Source of the DNA: Isochrysis galbana
Lineage: Eukaryota; Haptophyta; Isochrysidales; Isochrysidaceae
Direction of reading: 5' to 3'
Length of the DNA stretch: 64,000 nucleotides
Assembly (NCBI GenBank): GCA_018136815.1
Contig: CM030936.1
Coordinates: 3,206,474-3,270,473 of the forward strand
Shown: piece after piece, positions 42,969-53,163 of the stretch
How the letters are laid out: each line of letters opens with the position of its first letter
How positions within the stretch are numbered: position 1 is the stretch's first letter
Notes under the pieces: model-generated
The model's database searches: none
Seen by the model: only the letters and a program-made list of their open reading frames with translations
Told to the model about the DNA's origin: nothing
Position numbers and translations under genes: made by a program

Positions 42969-43050
42969 ACTTGGGATCCGAACCGGTGCCCAACACCGCA
43001 TACTGCATACTGCACTCACAATGTGACCTGAGCCGCTAGACGCTCGATGC
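42969..43050 (-). repeat. tRNA(His)-like pseudogene or SINE head
   Basis: The minus strand reads CGTCTAGCGGCTCAGGTCAC, close to a tRNA(His) D-arm region (A box), then ATTGTGA resembling a GUG anticodon loop, a duplicated GCAGTAT, and GGTTCGGATCCC, a B-box match. Acceptor and anticodon stems do not pair, so it is not a working tRNA. Confidence 0.3.
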
Positions 43051-43182
43051 TTCTTAGGGCGGCCAAACACTATTATAACTTCTAAGGATGTAAGTGTAAG
43101 AACGAAAGAGTCAGGATTGAGATTGAGGAAATACACCAAAGTAAAGCGGTAAAAACCTTGGAAAACACCCATCTAGCACATA

Positions 43183-43680
43183 TTTGTCGCATCCGCTATC
43201 GACCTTTTTGTTTTAGTAAAAGTTTTAGAAGTCGTCTGCGTTTCTATGTCCATGTCCCCTCCTTGTATAGGGCCTGACAAGAGTTGCCGGTAGGGGTAGG
43301 CCAAAATATCCAGCACAATTTTTCGCCCAAATATCCATCGGCAATATCTCCCATATATCCGAAAAATCGGCCCAAATATCTCCAAAAATATCCGGACATA
43401 TCCATATATATCTCGCTCTAACGCCTACCGTCTACCGTGATGCACGCGCCGACCTGGCTGTCCGCTAAAAAAAAGTATAGCTGTATATATCTTTGCTCCT
43501 TCTCTTTCTTTCTTCCTCGTCTAGTCTACACTCTTCTACTCTAATTCTAATTAATCTATTACCAATGCAAATGTCTTGTGATGATTCATATTATATATTA
43601 TTCACAATCACTGTCGCATCCGCGATCGACCTGTTTGTTTTAGAAGTCGTTGGCGTTTCTATGTTCCCTCCTTGCAGGCT
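43183..43680. repeat. Direct repeat pair flanking an ATATCC-rich array
   Basis: TGTCGCATCCGCTATCGACC and following bases at 43183-43265 recur at 43611-43677 (TGTCGCATCCGCGATCGACC, GGCGTTTCTATGT). Between them 43300-43410 holds about ten ATATC words spaced 8-16 bases. No gene. Confidence 0.6.
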
Positions 43681-44163
43681 AGCCACTAGTCGCCGTCGCA
43701 GGGTCCTACATTCGCCCATTCGCCCTCTTTGCCCTCGCCTCCTTTGTCGCCTCCCTTGTCGCCTGCTTGCCCCTCACCTTGCTGACCTCTGACTAGGGAC
43801 AGGCCAGGATTTCGGAAATTTTTTTCGAAATTTGGGCTCATTTTTCGAGGACGTATTTCGTTCGAAATTTCGCGAAATTTGGGCCGTCTAAGAGACCGGA
43901 CACAATACCAAGGGGGGGGAATACCGGATGGGGGGGGGGGGGGGGGGGCGGGGGGCGGGAATTGCTGGCGCGAAATGGGCCCGTGGCTAGACTGGAGCGC
44001 GAGAGCGGCCATGCCTAGCTCACGAGCCCAAGCCACGGTGGAGGACAGCGATAGCGAGCATGGGACTGGCCCTATCCATAATAGGAAGAGCCAAAGTGGC
44101 TAATTGCCTTATATACTCAATACCAAGATACTGGTTACAGACGCTGGCAGCCCCTAGCTCCTT
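43681..44163. other. Unassigned region with AAATTTCG words and a G run
   Basis: 43815-43880 repeats TTCGAAATTT-type words; a G run lies at 43931-43955. No gene is supported. Confidence 0.4.
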
Positions 44164-45627
44164 TCACAGATCCATGAAAATCGGTCGATCGGGTGCCGCC
44201 GCTCCAAGACCCATTAGGGCCCTGTAGTCCATGGCGTTGCTTACTTCGCGTTGGCGTTTGCGCTGCTCCGCTTTCGCCTTGTCTTGTTCGCACGTGCATT
44301 GGCGAAAGCTGACTTGATTTTTACGTAGATATGAGATAGCCCAGGGCTTATCGTATCCTTTGCACCCGCCCGGGGCGCCGTGTATGGCAATGTCGCCGTC
44401 CGGTGTTACGCATTCCACCGATGAGCGGACCGCGTAGTCCAAGTTGAAGTTTTCCCCGTCATCGAGGGTCACGTGGAAGGTCCGGGGAAAGCGATGGCCC
44501 AGGGCGGTGGTGTCTGTGTATACGTAGAAGTGCCAAATTGGACGTTTACCGGCTTCTACTTTAGTGATCCCTTCGAGCGTGGTCTTGACTCGCTGTTGAT
44601 TGCCCCTAAGGACATGGAAGCCTTCACGCTCCAATGCACTAGCCAAATGCCGAGTTTTAGTTTTGTATGCCTTAATCGGGTCGAAAATGCGAAACACGAT
44701 GTAGGTGGCGACCTCTTTGAGAGAGGACCTGATAGCGCTAGATTTGCGGGGAGCTGAGTCGGCTATCGTGCCATAGGTGACTCCAAACTCATGCGGGACT
44801 CCCGAGAGTACCGTTTGAAGTTTGTCGCCATAAGCGGCCTTGAATTGGTCGTGAGCATCGTCATCGACGTAGAAAATCCATGGGCCCTTTCGGCCCTTGT
44901 CCATCCCATCTGGCGTGGCATCTAGGCCCTCTAGCCTAGAGAGAAGAAACTTCATGAACGTGGCTACATCCTCACTTTTAATGTCCTTTTTGTCTTCAGC
45001 TAGTTGCGCTAGCTGAATGAAAAAAGGTGTGTCTTCGGGTTCCTCTTCTTCATCCATTGGAGGGGGAGCGAGTTGGATGGTGTTGGTGGGAGTCCCTTTG
45101 GGATCCGACTGTGGGTCGGCCCGCTTGCGCGACAGCTGTTGCGGTTGTTGTTGGGCTGGCTGCTTCAGAGCTTGTTGGGCTGGCTCCTTCAGTTTGCTCC
45201 CATGCGTGGCTTCAGCATACGACTTGGGCGCATGGGTTGTTGGTTGGTTGGTGGGAGCAAAGGCTCCAAGGATTGATTGTTGTGTCAAGTGCCCGCCCCC
45301 GAGGGGTGCACTGCTGGTAGGAGTTACCACCATGGGGGTGGCAGCAATGCTGCCACCCACCATGGGGAGTCCTTGATTGGGTGGCGAGACGGTGGAGCTG
45401 GGCGGCTGAGCCTGTTGCTGGCTCTGTTGCTCTGCAGGGAACAGGGCACGGCCTGTTCCCTGCTTCTGGGGCTGGTGAGGAGGCGAGGGTGGCGGAGCCA
45501 TGTCGACGTCGGTATCCGGTGGGGCAGAGGCCTGCGAGCGCTTCGGCTCCGGCGGCTTGGGGCGGCCCCGGTGGGGCGTCGTGGCGGCGGGGGGCTGGGA
45601 GGTGGGAGCGGTCGGCGCGCGCTCCAT
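44164..45627 (-). CDS. 487-aa protein of the hairpin-leader (MERA) repeat family
   Basis: ATG at 45627, preceded by the hairpin AAACTATTGTTATAGTTT (45650-45633). The N-terminal ~190 residues are Pro/Gln/Ser-rich, starting MERAPTAPTSQPP as in other family members. Residues ~200-450 are a globular region (TPFFIQLAQLAEDKKDIKSE, WIFYVDDDAHDQFKAAYGD, WHFYVYTDTTALGHRFPRTF) that I do not recognise; the C-terminus has C-x-C and basic residues. It is intact. It may be the ORF1-type protein of a non-LTR element or the product of an uncharacterised transposon; no polymerase or transposase follows it. Confidence 0.6.
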   Translation of the reverse strand: MERAPTAPTSQPPAATTPHRGRPKPPEPKRSQASAPPDTDVDMAPPPSPPHQPQKQGTGRALFPAEQQSQQQAQPPSSTVSPPNQGLPMVGGSIAATPMVVTPTSSAPLGGGHLTQQSILGAFAPTNQPTTHAPKSYAEATHGSKLKEPAQQALKQPAQQQPQQLSRKRADPQSDPKGTPTNTIQLAPPPMDEEEEPEDTPFFIQLAQLAEDKKDIKSEDVATFMKFLLSRLEGLDATPDGMDKGRKGPWIFYVDDDAHDQFKAAYGDKLQTVLSGVPHEFGVTYGTIADSAPRKSSAIRSSLKEVATYIVFRIFDPIKAYKTKTRHLASALEREGFHVLRGNQQRVKTTLEGITKVEAGKRPIWHFYVYTDTTALGHRFPRTFHVTLDDGENFNLDYAVRSSVECVTPDGDIAIHGAPGGCKGYDKPWAISYLRKNQVSFRQCTCEQDKAKAEQRKRQREVSNAMDYRALMGLGAAAPDRPIFMDL

Positions 45628-46077
45628 CGCTAAAACTATAACAATAGTTTTTTTCGGATCCTATCTATGGGTAAATCCACGCACGGGACGCAAGCTAAAA
45701 TGGATAAAGAACCCGGAGATCCCGATAAAGGGCGACACAAGGAAAGGACCCCATCTGGGGCTGGGACTGCTAGACTGGGACAACCATGTCAAAGGATTGC
45801 AAGCCAAATAAATGGATACTTAACTATCTAGACGCACGACGGGCCCAATGGAAACAAGTTCTCGACGCGTGGTTCTGCCGCAACAACCTAGGCAGAGCGG
45901 CGGTACTGTCCAGCATGGCGAACCTGGACTTGAGCCCAGGGAGAATCCGAATCTGCACGCCTTGCGCGATCACGACGAACATAGAAGACGGTATATAAAG
46001 AAGAAGGCACGCACTCATGCCGAAATATTCATGCCAAAAGGCCTGAATACTGAATACAACACAGGCCCGATGGCCCG
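45628..46077. other. Region between the MERA-family ORF and the hAT remnant
   Basis: Contains the leader hairpin of the minus-strand ORF at 45633-45650 and GC-balanced DNA without supported genes. Confidence 0.4.
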
Positions 46078-46728
46078 ATGCGGGCGTGCGGAGTGTGGGA
46101 GTGCGGCTGGGTGATCAGATATCAAGATGGCGACACGCTAACTGTGACTGATGAGACGGAGATACGGCGCGCAATCGACGCAACATGTTTGCCAGAGTGG
46201 CAGGCTCTCGTCGCCAAAGTCCAGGGAGCCTTCACATACCTCGAAAATCGTCTTACAGATCAATGCGCCTCTCCATATCATTGCGCGGAGCAACACCGGC
46301 AAACGGGGCTACTACGCGCGTTCAATCCAGCCTTTGCCTATGGCAAGGTGGATGCACTGTGGGTCCATCGGCTGGTTGAAATTCGCGCATTCAGTCATTT
46401 GCCTTCGGCCACTCAAGAGCTGCTCAATGAGCTTCCGGCGTACCTCGCGGCTTGTCGCGGGACTTGCATTGATCAATCGGATGTGCAAACATTCACCAAA
46501 GATGTTCTCGGTTGGTGGGCATCCAACCATTCTAAGTTCCCCACATGGGCATCTGCCGCAAGAATTGCCTTTTCTTTGACTCCTAATTCTGCATCGTGTG
46601 AGCGTGTATTTTCATTGCTTGCCAGCATGTTTGGTGCGGATCGTTCACTGAGTCTTGGTGATCAGATCTCAGCCGCATTGATGTTGCGTTACAATAATAA
46701 CGCTCGGAAAAAGTGCGCCAACAGCTGA
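46078..46728 (+). pseudogene. hAT-family transposase, C-terminal fragment
   Basis: A 216-aa frame ending with the hAT dimerisation region: VLGWWASNHSKFPTWASAAR, then SASCERVFSLLASMFGADRS and ALMLRYNNN. The catalytic RNase H-like core and BED finger are missing upstream, so this is a 5'-truncated remnant. No terminal inverted repeats were found. Followed by a TTTGGG-rich stretch. Confidence 0.85.
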
Positions 46729-47081
46729 AAGGCTATAAGGGCTGAATGAGGTTATTGTGTGTACTGTGTCATGTGTGTGCTGCGTGCCACGACGTGCCAT
46801 ATGTTTGAGATTTGAGATTTGATCACTCAAAATTTTTTTTGCAAGTTTGGGTTGGTAGTCGAGCCAGTCAGAATTTTGGGCCAGCTCCACAAGTGGGCTG
46901 CAAGTTTGGGGACAAATTGCGCGACAAGTTTGGTGACAAGTTTGGGTGGTTCCCCGCAAGAATCACGCAAGTACGGCTCAAAAGTTTGGGTGACTCTTGC
47001 TAAAAGTATTGCCCTGACCCAAGAGGCGCCCCCCCATGCTGAACTAAGTATAAACTTAGTTATGGGCCCGCGCCCCCTAAG
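46729..47081. other. Intergenic DNA with AAGTTTGG words
   Basis: Five AAGTTTGG words occur at about 46843, 46902, 46926, 46937 and 46984. No gene. Confidence 0.5.
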
Positions 47082-47219
47082 GGTCTGGGCAGGAATGATG
47101 AATGCCCTGCCCCTGCCAGAGGGCAGGGGCTGGCGTTGAATGTACGGGCCCACCCCGGGGGGTGTCCGCGATGGAGAGGGGGGGGCGCGAGGCCCCCATT
47201 GACCCTCACTTATAAAAGT
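47082..47219 (-). repeat. Hairpin-leader repeat module, MGAS type
   Basis: Minus strand: ACTTTTATAAGT (47219-47208), GAGGGTCA, ATG at 47199 opening M-G-A-S-R-P-P-L. Inverted match to 20739-20865 over about 130 bp with the same CCCTGCCCCTGCCAGAGGGC palindromic block. Confidence 0.7.
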
Positions 47220-47851
47220 AGGTTGTTGGAACTTTGACTTTGAACTTTGGCTATGTTCTTTTCATCATTGCACTAGCCTAAGCTGAAAGTCTTGAGGCCT
47301 ATAGAGCAATTTGCATTCGAAATTTGACCCTCTTTTTGAGAGAGCATATGATCGCCCTACCAACTGCAACTCGCCCGTGCCCGTGCCCAACCCTATCTGT
47401 GCCCTATTGACTGCTGTAGTGCGTGGGCGCCTATGAAAGGGGCATGCATGCGACGATAAAGCCAAGCATGGGGTGTGAAAGGAATGTGGGATGTTTCCAC
47501 CGTGAAAGGTAAAATGTCACTTTTCACAAGCGATGAATCAGGAATGAGGCCATCCCCGCTACTGGGACAGAAAAGCCGCAGCGGCACATTGCGACGGTGC
47601 ACCAACCCCTGAATTGTTGTGTAGTAGTAATTGCTGCGACAGTTTGTGCAGAGCTGGCGTCGAGATCATTCAAGATCACGCACAGTATCCCTGTTCCTCC
47701 AACACGGCTGAGATCGTTGAGGAAGATGCGTGTAGTTGAAATAAGAAGACGTATTGGACAAGGTGTTAGCAGGCATGACTCAAATAGAAAAATCAGTCCA
47801 GATTGTGGTGGTTACCTGGAGGAAGCAAGAACGGGTAAGGCCATCGACGTG
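47220..47851. other. Downstream flank of the 202-aa gene model
   Basis: No confident gene. A minus-strand frame at 47393-47605 (includes VPLRLFCPSSGDGLIPDSS) could be a further exon of the gene at 47852-48460, but no splice model was convincing. Confidence 0.3.
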
Positions 47852-48460
47852 TCAAGGAATGCGGAGCGACTGACCGGCCTGGTGCCTTGCGTTTCGTGGG
47901 AGGGCTGCAGATGGCGGGCTGTCACACTTGGCAAGGAAAGTTTGTGGGAGGGAAGCGGCGTACTTTCGATAGCCTTGACGGTGTCTGACTTCGCCAATAT
48001 GAATTTGCAGGAGTGCCTTCATCAACATAAATCTCCTCGCCTCCCTCACAGTATCGTAGAGATCGCCTCGAAGCCTCTGCACAAGATCAGTGTCATGATT
48101 CAGGACTTTCCTTGGCGAGCAACCCCGCGCACCGCTCGATAATGCAGTGACACGCGCAGCGTTGGAGCGAAGGTGCGCGCGCTCGACGAGAATTTGCTTC
48201 CGCATCCTCGCCGACTCTTCTCGGATGGCCTCGAGTGAGAGTGGAGCTGGCAGCGTGCTTGGTGCTCTGCGCGGAGTGCAATTGCGCTGTGGCCGCTGAG
48301 CTCTGGGCTTCGGAAGTAGAGGCGCAAGGTCGAAGCGCTCAGATGGGCGGGCACTATCGATCAACTTGTTCGACTCGTTCTTCTCGCAACGCTCGTCTAA
48401 CTTCCGGATGAGAGACCCAACCTCCTCCGCCTCTTGAATCACTCGCTGCGCGAGCGACAT
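47852..48460 (-). CDS. Hypothetical helical protein, possibly the 5' exon of a larger gene
   Basis: 202 codons from the ATG at 48460 (MSLAQRVIQEAEEVGSLIRK). The first ~150 residues are charged and likely helical (VGSLIRKLDERCEKNESNK; EAIREESARMRKQILVERAH; YDTVREARRFMLMKALLQIH). Beyond about residue 160 the composition changes and may be intron read as protein. The pattern of a coiled coil followed by R-x5-L-L-x-I is loosely like UVRAG/Atg14-type proteins, but that is only a guess. No paralog in the window. Confidence 0.4.
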   Translation of the reverse strand: MSLAQRVIQEAEEVGSLIRKLDERCEKNESNKLIDSARPSERFDLAPLLPKPRAQRPQRNCTPRRAPSTLPAPLSLEAIREESARMRKQILVERAHLRSNAARVTALSSGARGCSPRKVLNHDTDLVQRLRGDLYDTVREARRFMLMKALLQIHIGEVRHRQGYRKYAASLPQTFLAKCDSPPSAALPRNARHQAGQSLRIP

Positions 48461-49543
48461 GAATCTACCGGGCTCCTAAAGAAGGCCTGCACGTTCTGAT
48501 CCGGCTCCGCTCCTCGGCGTCCATGCAAGTAGGAGTAGGGAGTACAAGTAGCTGGTAAAGAAAAATTTGAGCGCGAACTCAAATGAAACACGTTTTGACC
48601 GTTTGTACCAAGTCAACTAACTGAAACCTTTGAACGCTCAAAGAACGAACACGAACGAACATAGTTAACTTCCTACTGCTCCCTTGACCCCCCCACAGGG
48701 AACACAGTCAAAAACCCTGTAAATTTTTCCGCACCGCGTCAACGCGTCAACGCGGCGCTCAACTAAACACTAAACGATAAACGATATAAACGATAAACGA
48801 TAAACGATAAACGATAAACGATAAACGATAAACGAAACGGTTTCGAAACGCATCCCGCGGCTCCGGCTGTAGCCCTGTCACTCACTAGGGGGGTGCGGAG
48901 AGCAAAATCGGTAACGGGCAAATGGAGGCCTAAATAAGCTCTCAATAGGTTCTGGCATGAGAGATCAGCGAAAAAAATTGGGGGTCCTCCGGCGAAATTT
49001 TCGAAATATGGCCAATTTCAGGCCTCCGAAGACCACGTACGGGAAAGTATTAGGGCCCCCTCCGGTATATTTTTACTGATGCCCTTCATGCAAGGGAATC
49101 ACAACTAGTGACGGAACCATGAGACCATGAGCACTGCCAGCGAACACAGTCCACACCATTTGCGTCTCTACACATTTTATTATCATCAACACGCATTTCA
49201 ATTGACTCCAAAAAAAATATCTTGAAGATGACTACTACGTTGCTAACCGCCGTCCCCTTATCTGGGGTCTTCGCCTGACATCGCCTTCGCCCTACCCTCA
49301 CTCCCCTTCCCGTTCCCCCCCTCGTCCCTCGTTCCTTTTTGTTTGGTTTCGGGGGGTCGGCCCACGTACACTACTTTGGGCCTAACTAACGCTGGGGGAG
49401 GGGGAGGGCGGGCCTCTGGCATTCTGTTTGCGTGGGGGTGCGTTCGCGCGCGCCGCTGTGTGGGGGCCCAGCCTTGCGGCTTTCCCCAAGGTGTTCTACT
49501 CTTGCGGGGCGTTGCGCCTCGCGCTCCCTTGGCTTGTATTTAG
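48461..49543. other. Intergenic DNA with a heptamer array
   Basis: Apart from the TAAACGA array at 48771-48836, I see no gene or known element. 49330-49540 is G/T-rich downstream sequence of the 117-aa ORF. Confidence 0.4.
48771..48836 (+). repeat. TAAACGA heptamer tandem array
   Basis: About nine units of TAAACGA in 66 bp, with one interrupted unit near 48784. It is not a known telomere repeat in either orientation. Confidence 0.9.
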
Positions 49544-49897
49544 TTATCGTCTTGCTTTACTTTTTCGTTTTCGTGTTTGATTATGTATGTGTTCTATCTT
49601 AAGTTTTTGTGCTAGTCGTGTTAGTTTGAGGCTTGGTGCTAGTTCTTCGTTATCTACGGTTTGGAAGAGTGGGCGGAAATCGTTTGTGTCTATTCTTTTT
49701 TTGGGCTGCCGGCCCATGTCGGCTTGGGCTCTTCTAGACGTGTCGGTGGAGTTGCCGTAGTGTGCGAGCCTCGTGCGCACCTGGGTCAGTGGGGCGCCCT
49801 CTCTCGGGCGCTTCAGTTGCGCGGCGTCCAGCATTGCTTGGTCGTCCGGCGCGGCGGGGGTGGCGGTGGGAGGGGAGGGGAGCGGCGCGCGCTCCAT
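49544..49897 (-). CDS. 117-aa MERA-family repeat protein
   Basis: ATG at 49897, preceded by a perfect hairpin CTATCGTTAAAACGATAG (49919-49902) and GGTC. Starts MERAPLPSPPTATPAAPDDQ; the C-terminus is basic (RKRKSKARR) and helical. Shares its start and leader with the 487-aa ORF and with shorter frames at 5287, 20976 and 57143, but the C-terminal part is not shared, which suggests internal deletion or a separate subfamily. Function unknown. Confidence 0.5.
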   Translation of the reverse strand: MERAPLPSPPTATPAAPDDQAMLDAAQLKRPREGAPLTQVRTRLAHYGNSTDTSRRAQADMGRQPKKRIDTNDFRPLFQTVDNEELAPSLKLTRLAQKLKIEHIHNQTRKRKSKARR

Positions 49898-50570
49898 GAC
49901 CCTATCGTTTTAACGATAGTTGTTTCAATTGACTCCAATGTGTACATGAGTTTCATAACGAAAGCCGCTCACAAAACGCTACAATTGCCAAGGCGAGAAG
50001 GCGCCCGACTTTGCACCAAGACGGAACGGGCTACCGGCTTTTTGGGGTTAATGCTGTTGAATCGCATGACCCACCAAGCACCATATTGACAAATGACACC
50101 CTTGCAGCCACGCCAATGCCGCCGCATCTGCCTGTGCGCACCGCGTCGAAATCGGCCACGCCCCCGGATTCAACGCTAGCGTCCCGGTCCCGAGATACGA
50201 GATACGCGCGAGTACCCAACTTTGAGCCGTCACCGAGCGCGCTGCCGGATGTTTGTTTGGGGTTGATGCAGTAAGGCTGTGAATATATTAGCCTACTATC
50301 TAGATATTAGGCTATCTACCTCCAAATCGCACTATCTACCTCAATGCTATTAGTGCCCAAGCCATTATCTATATCTATGTACATAGCTCATAGCTGTGAC
50401 TGCCAAAGCTACTAATAAGGTATTAATAGGCCCCTCCAAGGCGCAAACGCGCGTGCGCGCACACACACACACTGTCAGGTAGCAGACAGACGCGTACAAA
50501 GCTAAAGCGCGCGCTGCGCGCGCCATACATATCGACTACATGACCAAAAGACACATCATACACAGGCAGC
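49898..50570. other. Intergenic DNA
   Basis: Contains CACCATATTGACAAATGACA at 50080, repeated near 51225; a CTATCTACCTC/TAGGCTATC stretch near 50290-50345 and a CA run at 50457-50471. No gene. Confidence 0.4.
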
Positions 50571-51180
50571 TTAATCGCAGTTCTTGCCCGCAAGGAGGGC
50601 ATGCTCCAAAGTGTCATCGGACTGCCCTGCCTTCATGTCATCGTGGAGCCGCCCTGCCTTCGAGAAAGCGCGCTCCACGCCAGCGGATGAGGCCGGCCGA
50701 CCCAAAAATTGGCGGACCATCTTTGCCAGGTTGGGCATCGGGGCAGCTGCACCTAGCTGCGACGGATGCGTGTAGTCCCGTGCGCGCCACCACGCCAGGA
50801 CATCTAAGTCCATGTCCATCTCCTGGGGGAGAGAGAGGTTCAATTCGAGCTCATCTTGGGCGGCGCCTTCTGCAGCGGCACAGCGGCGAGGGGGGGAGGG
50901 GTGAACACGGGAGCGAGCGGAAGCGCAAACACAGAACTTGCCTTTCCAGAAAAGTCCGAAGGCGCCTTCGCGACCGCGGCAATGGAGGACACTGGCACAT
51001 GTGCGGGTGCTGTGAGTAATGGTGGTGAGGGGGGAGACGTCTTCCAGCAGTGAAGCCACGTGCCCTTCAACGATGCCAGCGCGCGGTCCCTCTCGGAGGT
51101 CAAGTCGTCATCGTCAAGGCCCGGGAACGCGTATGTCTTGAAGCGTGGGTCGAGTAGAGTTCAGATGTCGAGCTCGTCGC
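50571..51180 (-). pseudogene. hAT-family transposase remnant with frameshift and stop
   Basis: Minus strand: LLDPRFKTYAFPG near 51160-51120, typical of hAT transposases, sits just after an in-frame TGA; the C-terminal dimerisation part (LDVLAWWRARDY, PNLAKMVRQFLGRPASSAGV, ERAFSKAGRL) is in a different frame and ends at 50571. It is therefore broken. It differs clearly from the 46-kb remnant. Confidence 0.75.
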
Positions 51181-51632
51181 GCTGCGCACCCGGCAGCCGG
51201 CAGTTCATCGATCCATCACCAAACACTATATTGACAAATGACACCCTTGCAGCCGATGGGAAGGGCTGAGAACCACCCTATACCTATATACTCTGGGTTT
51301 TTCTCTTCTTTTCTTTCACTCTTCTTCTTCTTTCTTCCTCTGTTCTTTTTACTTTTTACTGTATTTTTCTTTACGGGCATTTCTTTTTTGCCTCTGAGAC
51401 ATCGCGAATGCGACAGAGGGGCGGGTCGGGATGGTTGATGGTTGGGGCAGGGTCTTTGGTAGGCAGGGTAGCCGCGTGCGCGCGCTGCGAGGAGCTGGGT
51501 GGGCTGCGCGGGCAATGACACCAGAGGGTAAGGGGGCGGTCGGACTTTCGGAAGCCCGACACGGCGGCGGGAATCAAATGCCAAATGTAGCTAAAATATT
51601 AATTAAGGATCCGATCCCCCCGTGGGCACGAC
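51181..51632. other. Intergenic DNA
   Basis: 51300-51375 is a TTC-rich tract. CACTATATTGACAAATGACA near 51223 repeats the 50.08-kb sequence. No gene. Confidence 0.4.
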
Positions 51633-51838
51633 AGCAAATTCTTTACGGCGGTAGAGTGTGAGCGGCCGCGTGACGGAGGGGGAGAGAGGGGCGGCGAATC
51701 GCACCATTTCTTGGCGAATATTTTCGTAGTGGCAGGTGGCCCCCCTGGAGGTTTTTTATTGGGCGTCGGGCCACGGTCAAAAAATGCAGCCCAACGCCCT
51801 TACTCAATAGTTAAAAACCCCTGTTTGACCGCCCTACA
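51633..51838 (+). repeat. Uninterrupted copy of the repeat that hosts the MITE palindrome
   Basis: GCAAATTCTTTAC, ATCGCACCATTTCTTGGCGA, TTTTATTGGGCGTCGGGCCA, ACGGTCAAAAAATGCAGCCC and CCCTGTTTGACCGCCCTAC occur in one piece here, but are split by the two MITE copies at 37265-38950. Confidence 0.75.
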
Positions 51839-52415
51839 GCCTCTTTCATGACTCATGACCCTATCATTTTAACGAGAGTTAAAGTGCTTCAAATATTTCA
51901 ACGGTAGTTGATCTGTCGCCTCGTTATTGGAAGGGGGGCGTTGCGATTTTAATTGGTAATTTGTCAGAACTACGAGGACCGCTCAACATTTCATACTACA
52001 CATTTGATAGTTCTCTACCGGTGCTACCACCGCTCTTATTGCCCTATGTTGCGTGGGTCGAGCTTTACCGCCTCACGTATAGAGGGAGGCAAATGCTTTT
52101 GCTGCGGCAAACGCAGCTCACTCTCACTCAATCCTAAGGTGCAAGTGCTGTGTACAACAACTGCACACGCACTCCATCTTGATGTCGACAGGAATTGAGG
52201 CAATTCTGGTGACGTCAAAATTGGCGTGCACACATACCTGTGAGCGCACATGTTGATGTGCGGAGGCACAAAGAAGCTGCATAGGAGACTATCCACCGGT
52301 GCAGCGGGGTGGAGGCTGCAATTTGCCGTTCACATCGCGGCAATGGGTACGCTCAAATGCACGCGCATGTTTTCCTACGCGCCCGAGTCGAGCAAGAGAT
52401 GGGAACAAGCAATCG
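51839..52415. other. Intergenic DNA with a degenerate leader hairpin
   Basis: 51854-51878 carries CATGACCCTATCATTTTAACG, a degenerate minus-strand copy of the hairpin leader. Nothing else is recognised. Confidence 0.45.
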
Positions 52416-52910
52416 TCAATGAACCCAAGTGGTAGACAGTTCGCCGAAGAAAACGAGCAGGAACGCCAGCGGCCTTGCGGGTGGCAACAACCACTGGTCG
52501 AACGCGATAGACGTATGTAGGTTGCTCATCGGTGTACGTCTTAAGCAAGGTCGGCATTCCGCGACGGAGTCCAATGACTCATCTCGTGGAGACCATCTTG
52601 GCGTCCTTTTCGTGGCAATCGCATTGAACACGTGAAGTCCAAGCGGAACTCCGCAGGAAGCTACGACTAGAATAATAGGTGTGGCAATCGCACCGTTGCG
52701 CCTGCGCATAGGGTCCGTGGCAATCTCGATGACTCGATGATACGTCAACTCAAGAACAGGGCGGTACCACAAAGAAAGAGCTTGTGATTCACCACGAGGT
52801 GATTGACTGACTCCTAGGCGGCATTGAAAATTCAGAGGCACTTCTGCGACCACTTGAGTAAGGGTTGGCAAGCGCGCAAGTTGGGGAGGACATTCAGTGT
52901 AGTGGCTCAT
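52416..52910 (-). CDS. Hypothetical ORF, weakly supported
   Basis: 164 codons from ATG at 52910 (MSHYTECPPQLARLPTL). It has two hydrophobic stretches (AIATPIILVVASCGVPLGLH and LAFLLVFFGEL). No family recognised; it could be an old gene fragment or noise. It lies downstream of the 770-aa gene on the same strand, 254 bp past its stop, so extra exons cannot be excluded. Confidence 0.2.
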   Translation of the reverse strand: MSHYTECPPQLARLPTLTQVVAEVPLNFQCRLGVSQSPRGESQALSLWYRPVLELTYHRVIEIATDPMRRRNGAIATPIILVVASCGVPLGLHVFNAIATKRTPRWSPRDESLDSVAECRPCLRRTPMSNLHTSIAFDQWLLPPARPLAFLLVFFGELSTTWVH

Positions 52911-53163
52911 CGGTGATCGGTGAACAACTGCTACAGGTCGAGACGTTCTAAGAATCAACCGAGATGTGCACGTCGGCCGCCTATGAGGCGGCGCCGGGCA
53001 CAGGCCGATTCGCCACTGTTGGGCGCATGCAATGGGATGGGCACGCCAGCCAAGCTTCGAATGTTGAGGTGTGAAGTCGGCCACAGCGCAATCGCACTTT
53101 CATCGTGCCATCACGCCGTGAAAAGTCTGGCCGTCTGAGAGGGATCTACGGCTCGACATTGCA

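Noticed and set aside
48771-48836. CRISPR-like or telomeric array
   Set aside because: Units are 7 bp without spacers, and the heptamer is not a telomere type; the rest of the window is eukaryotic.
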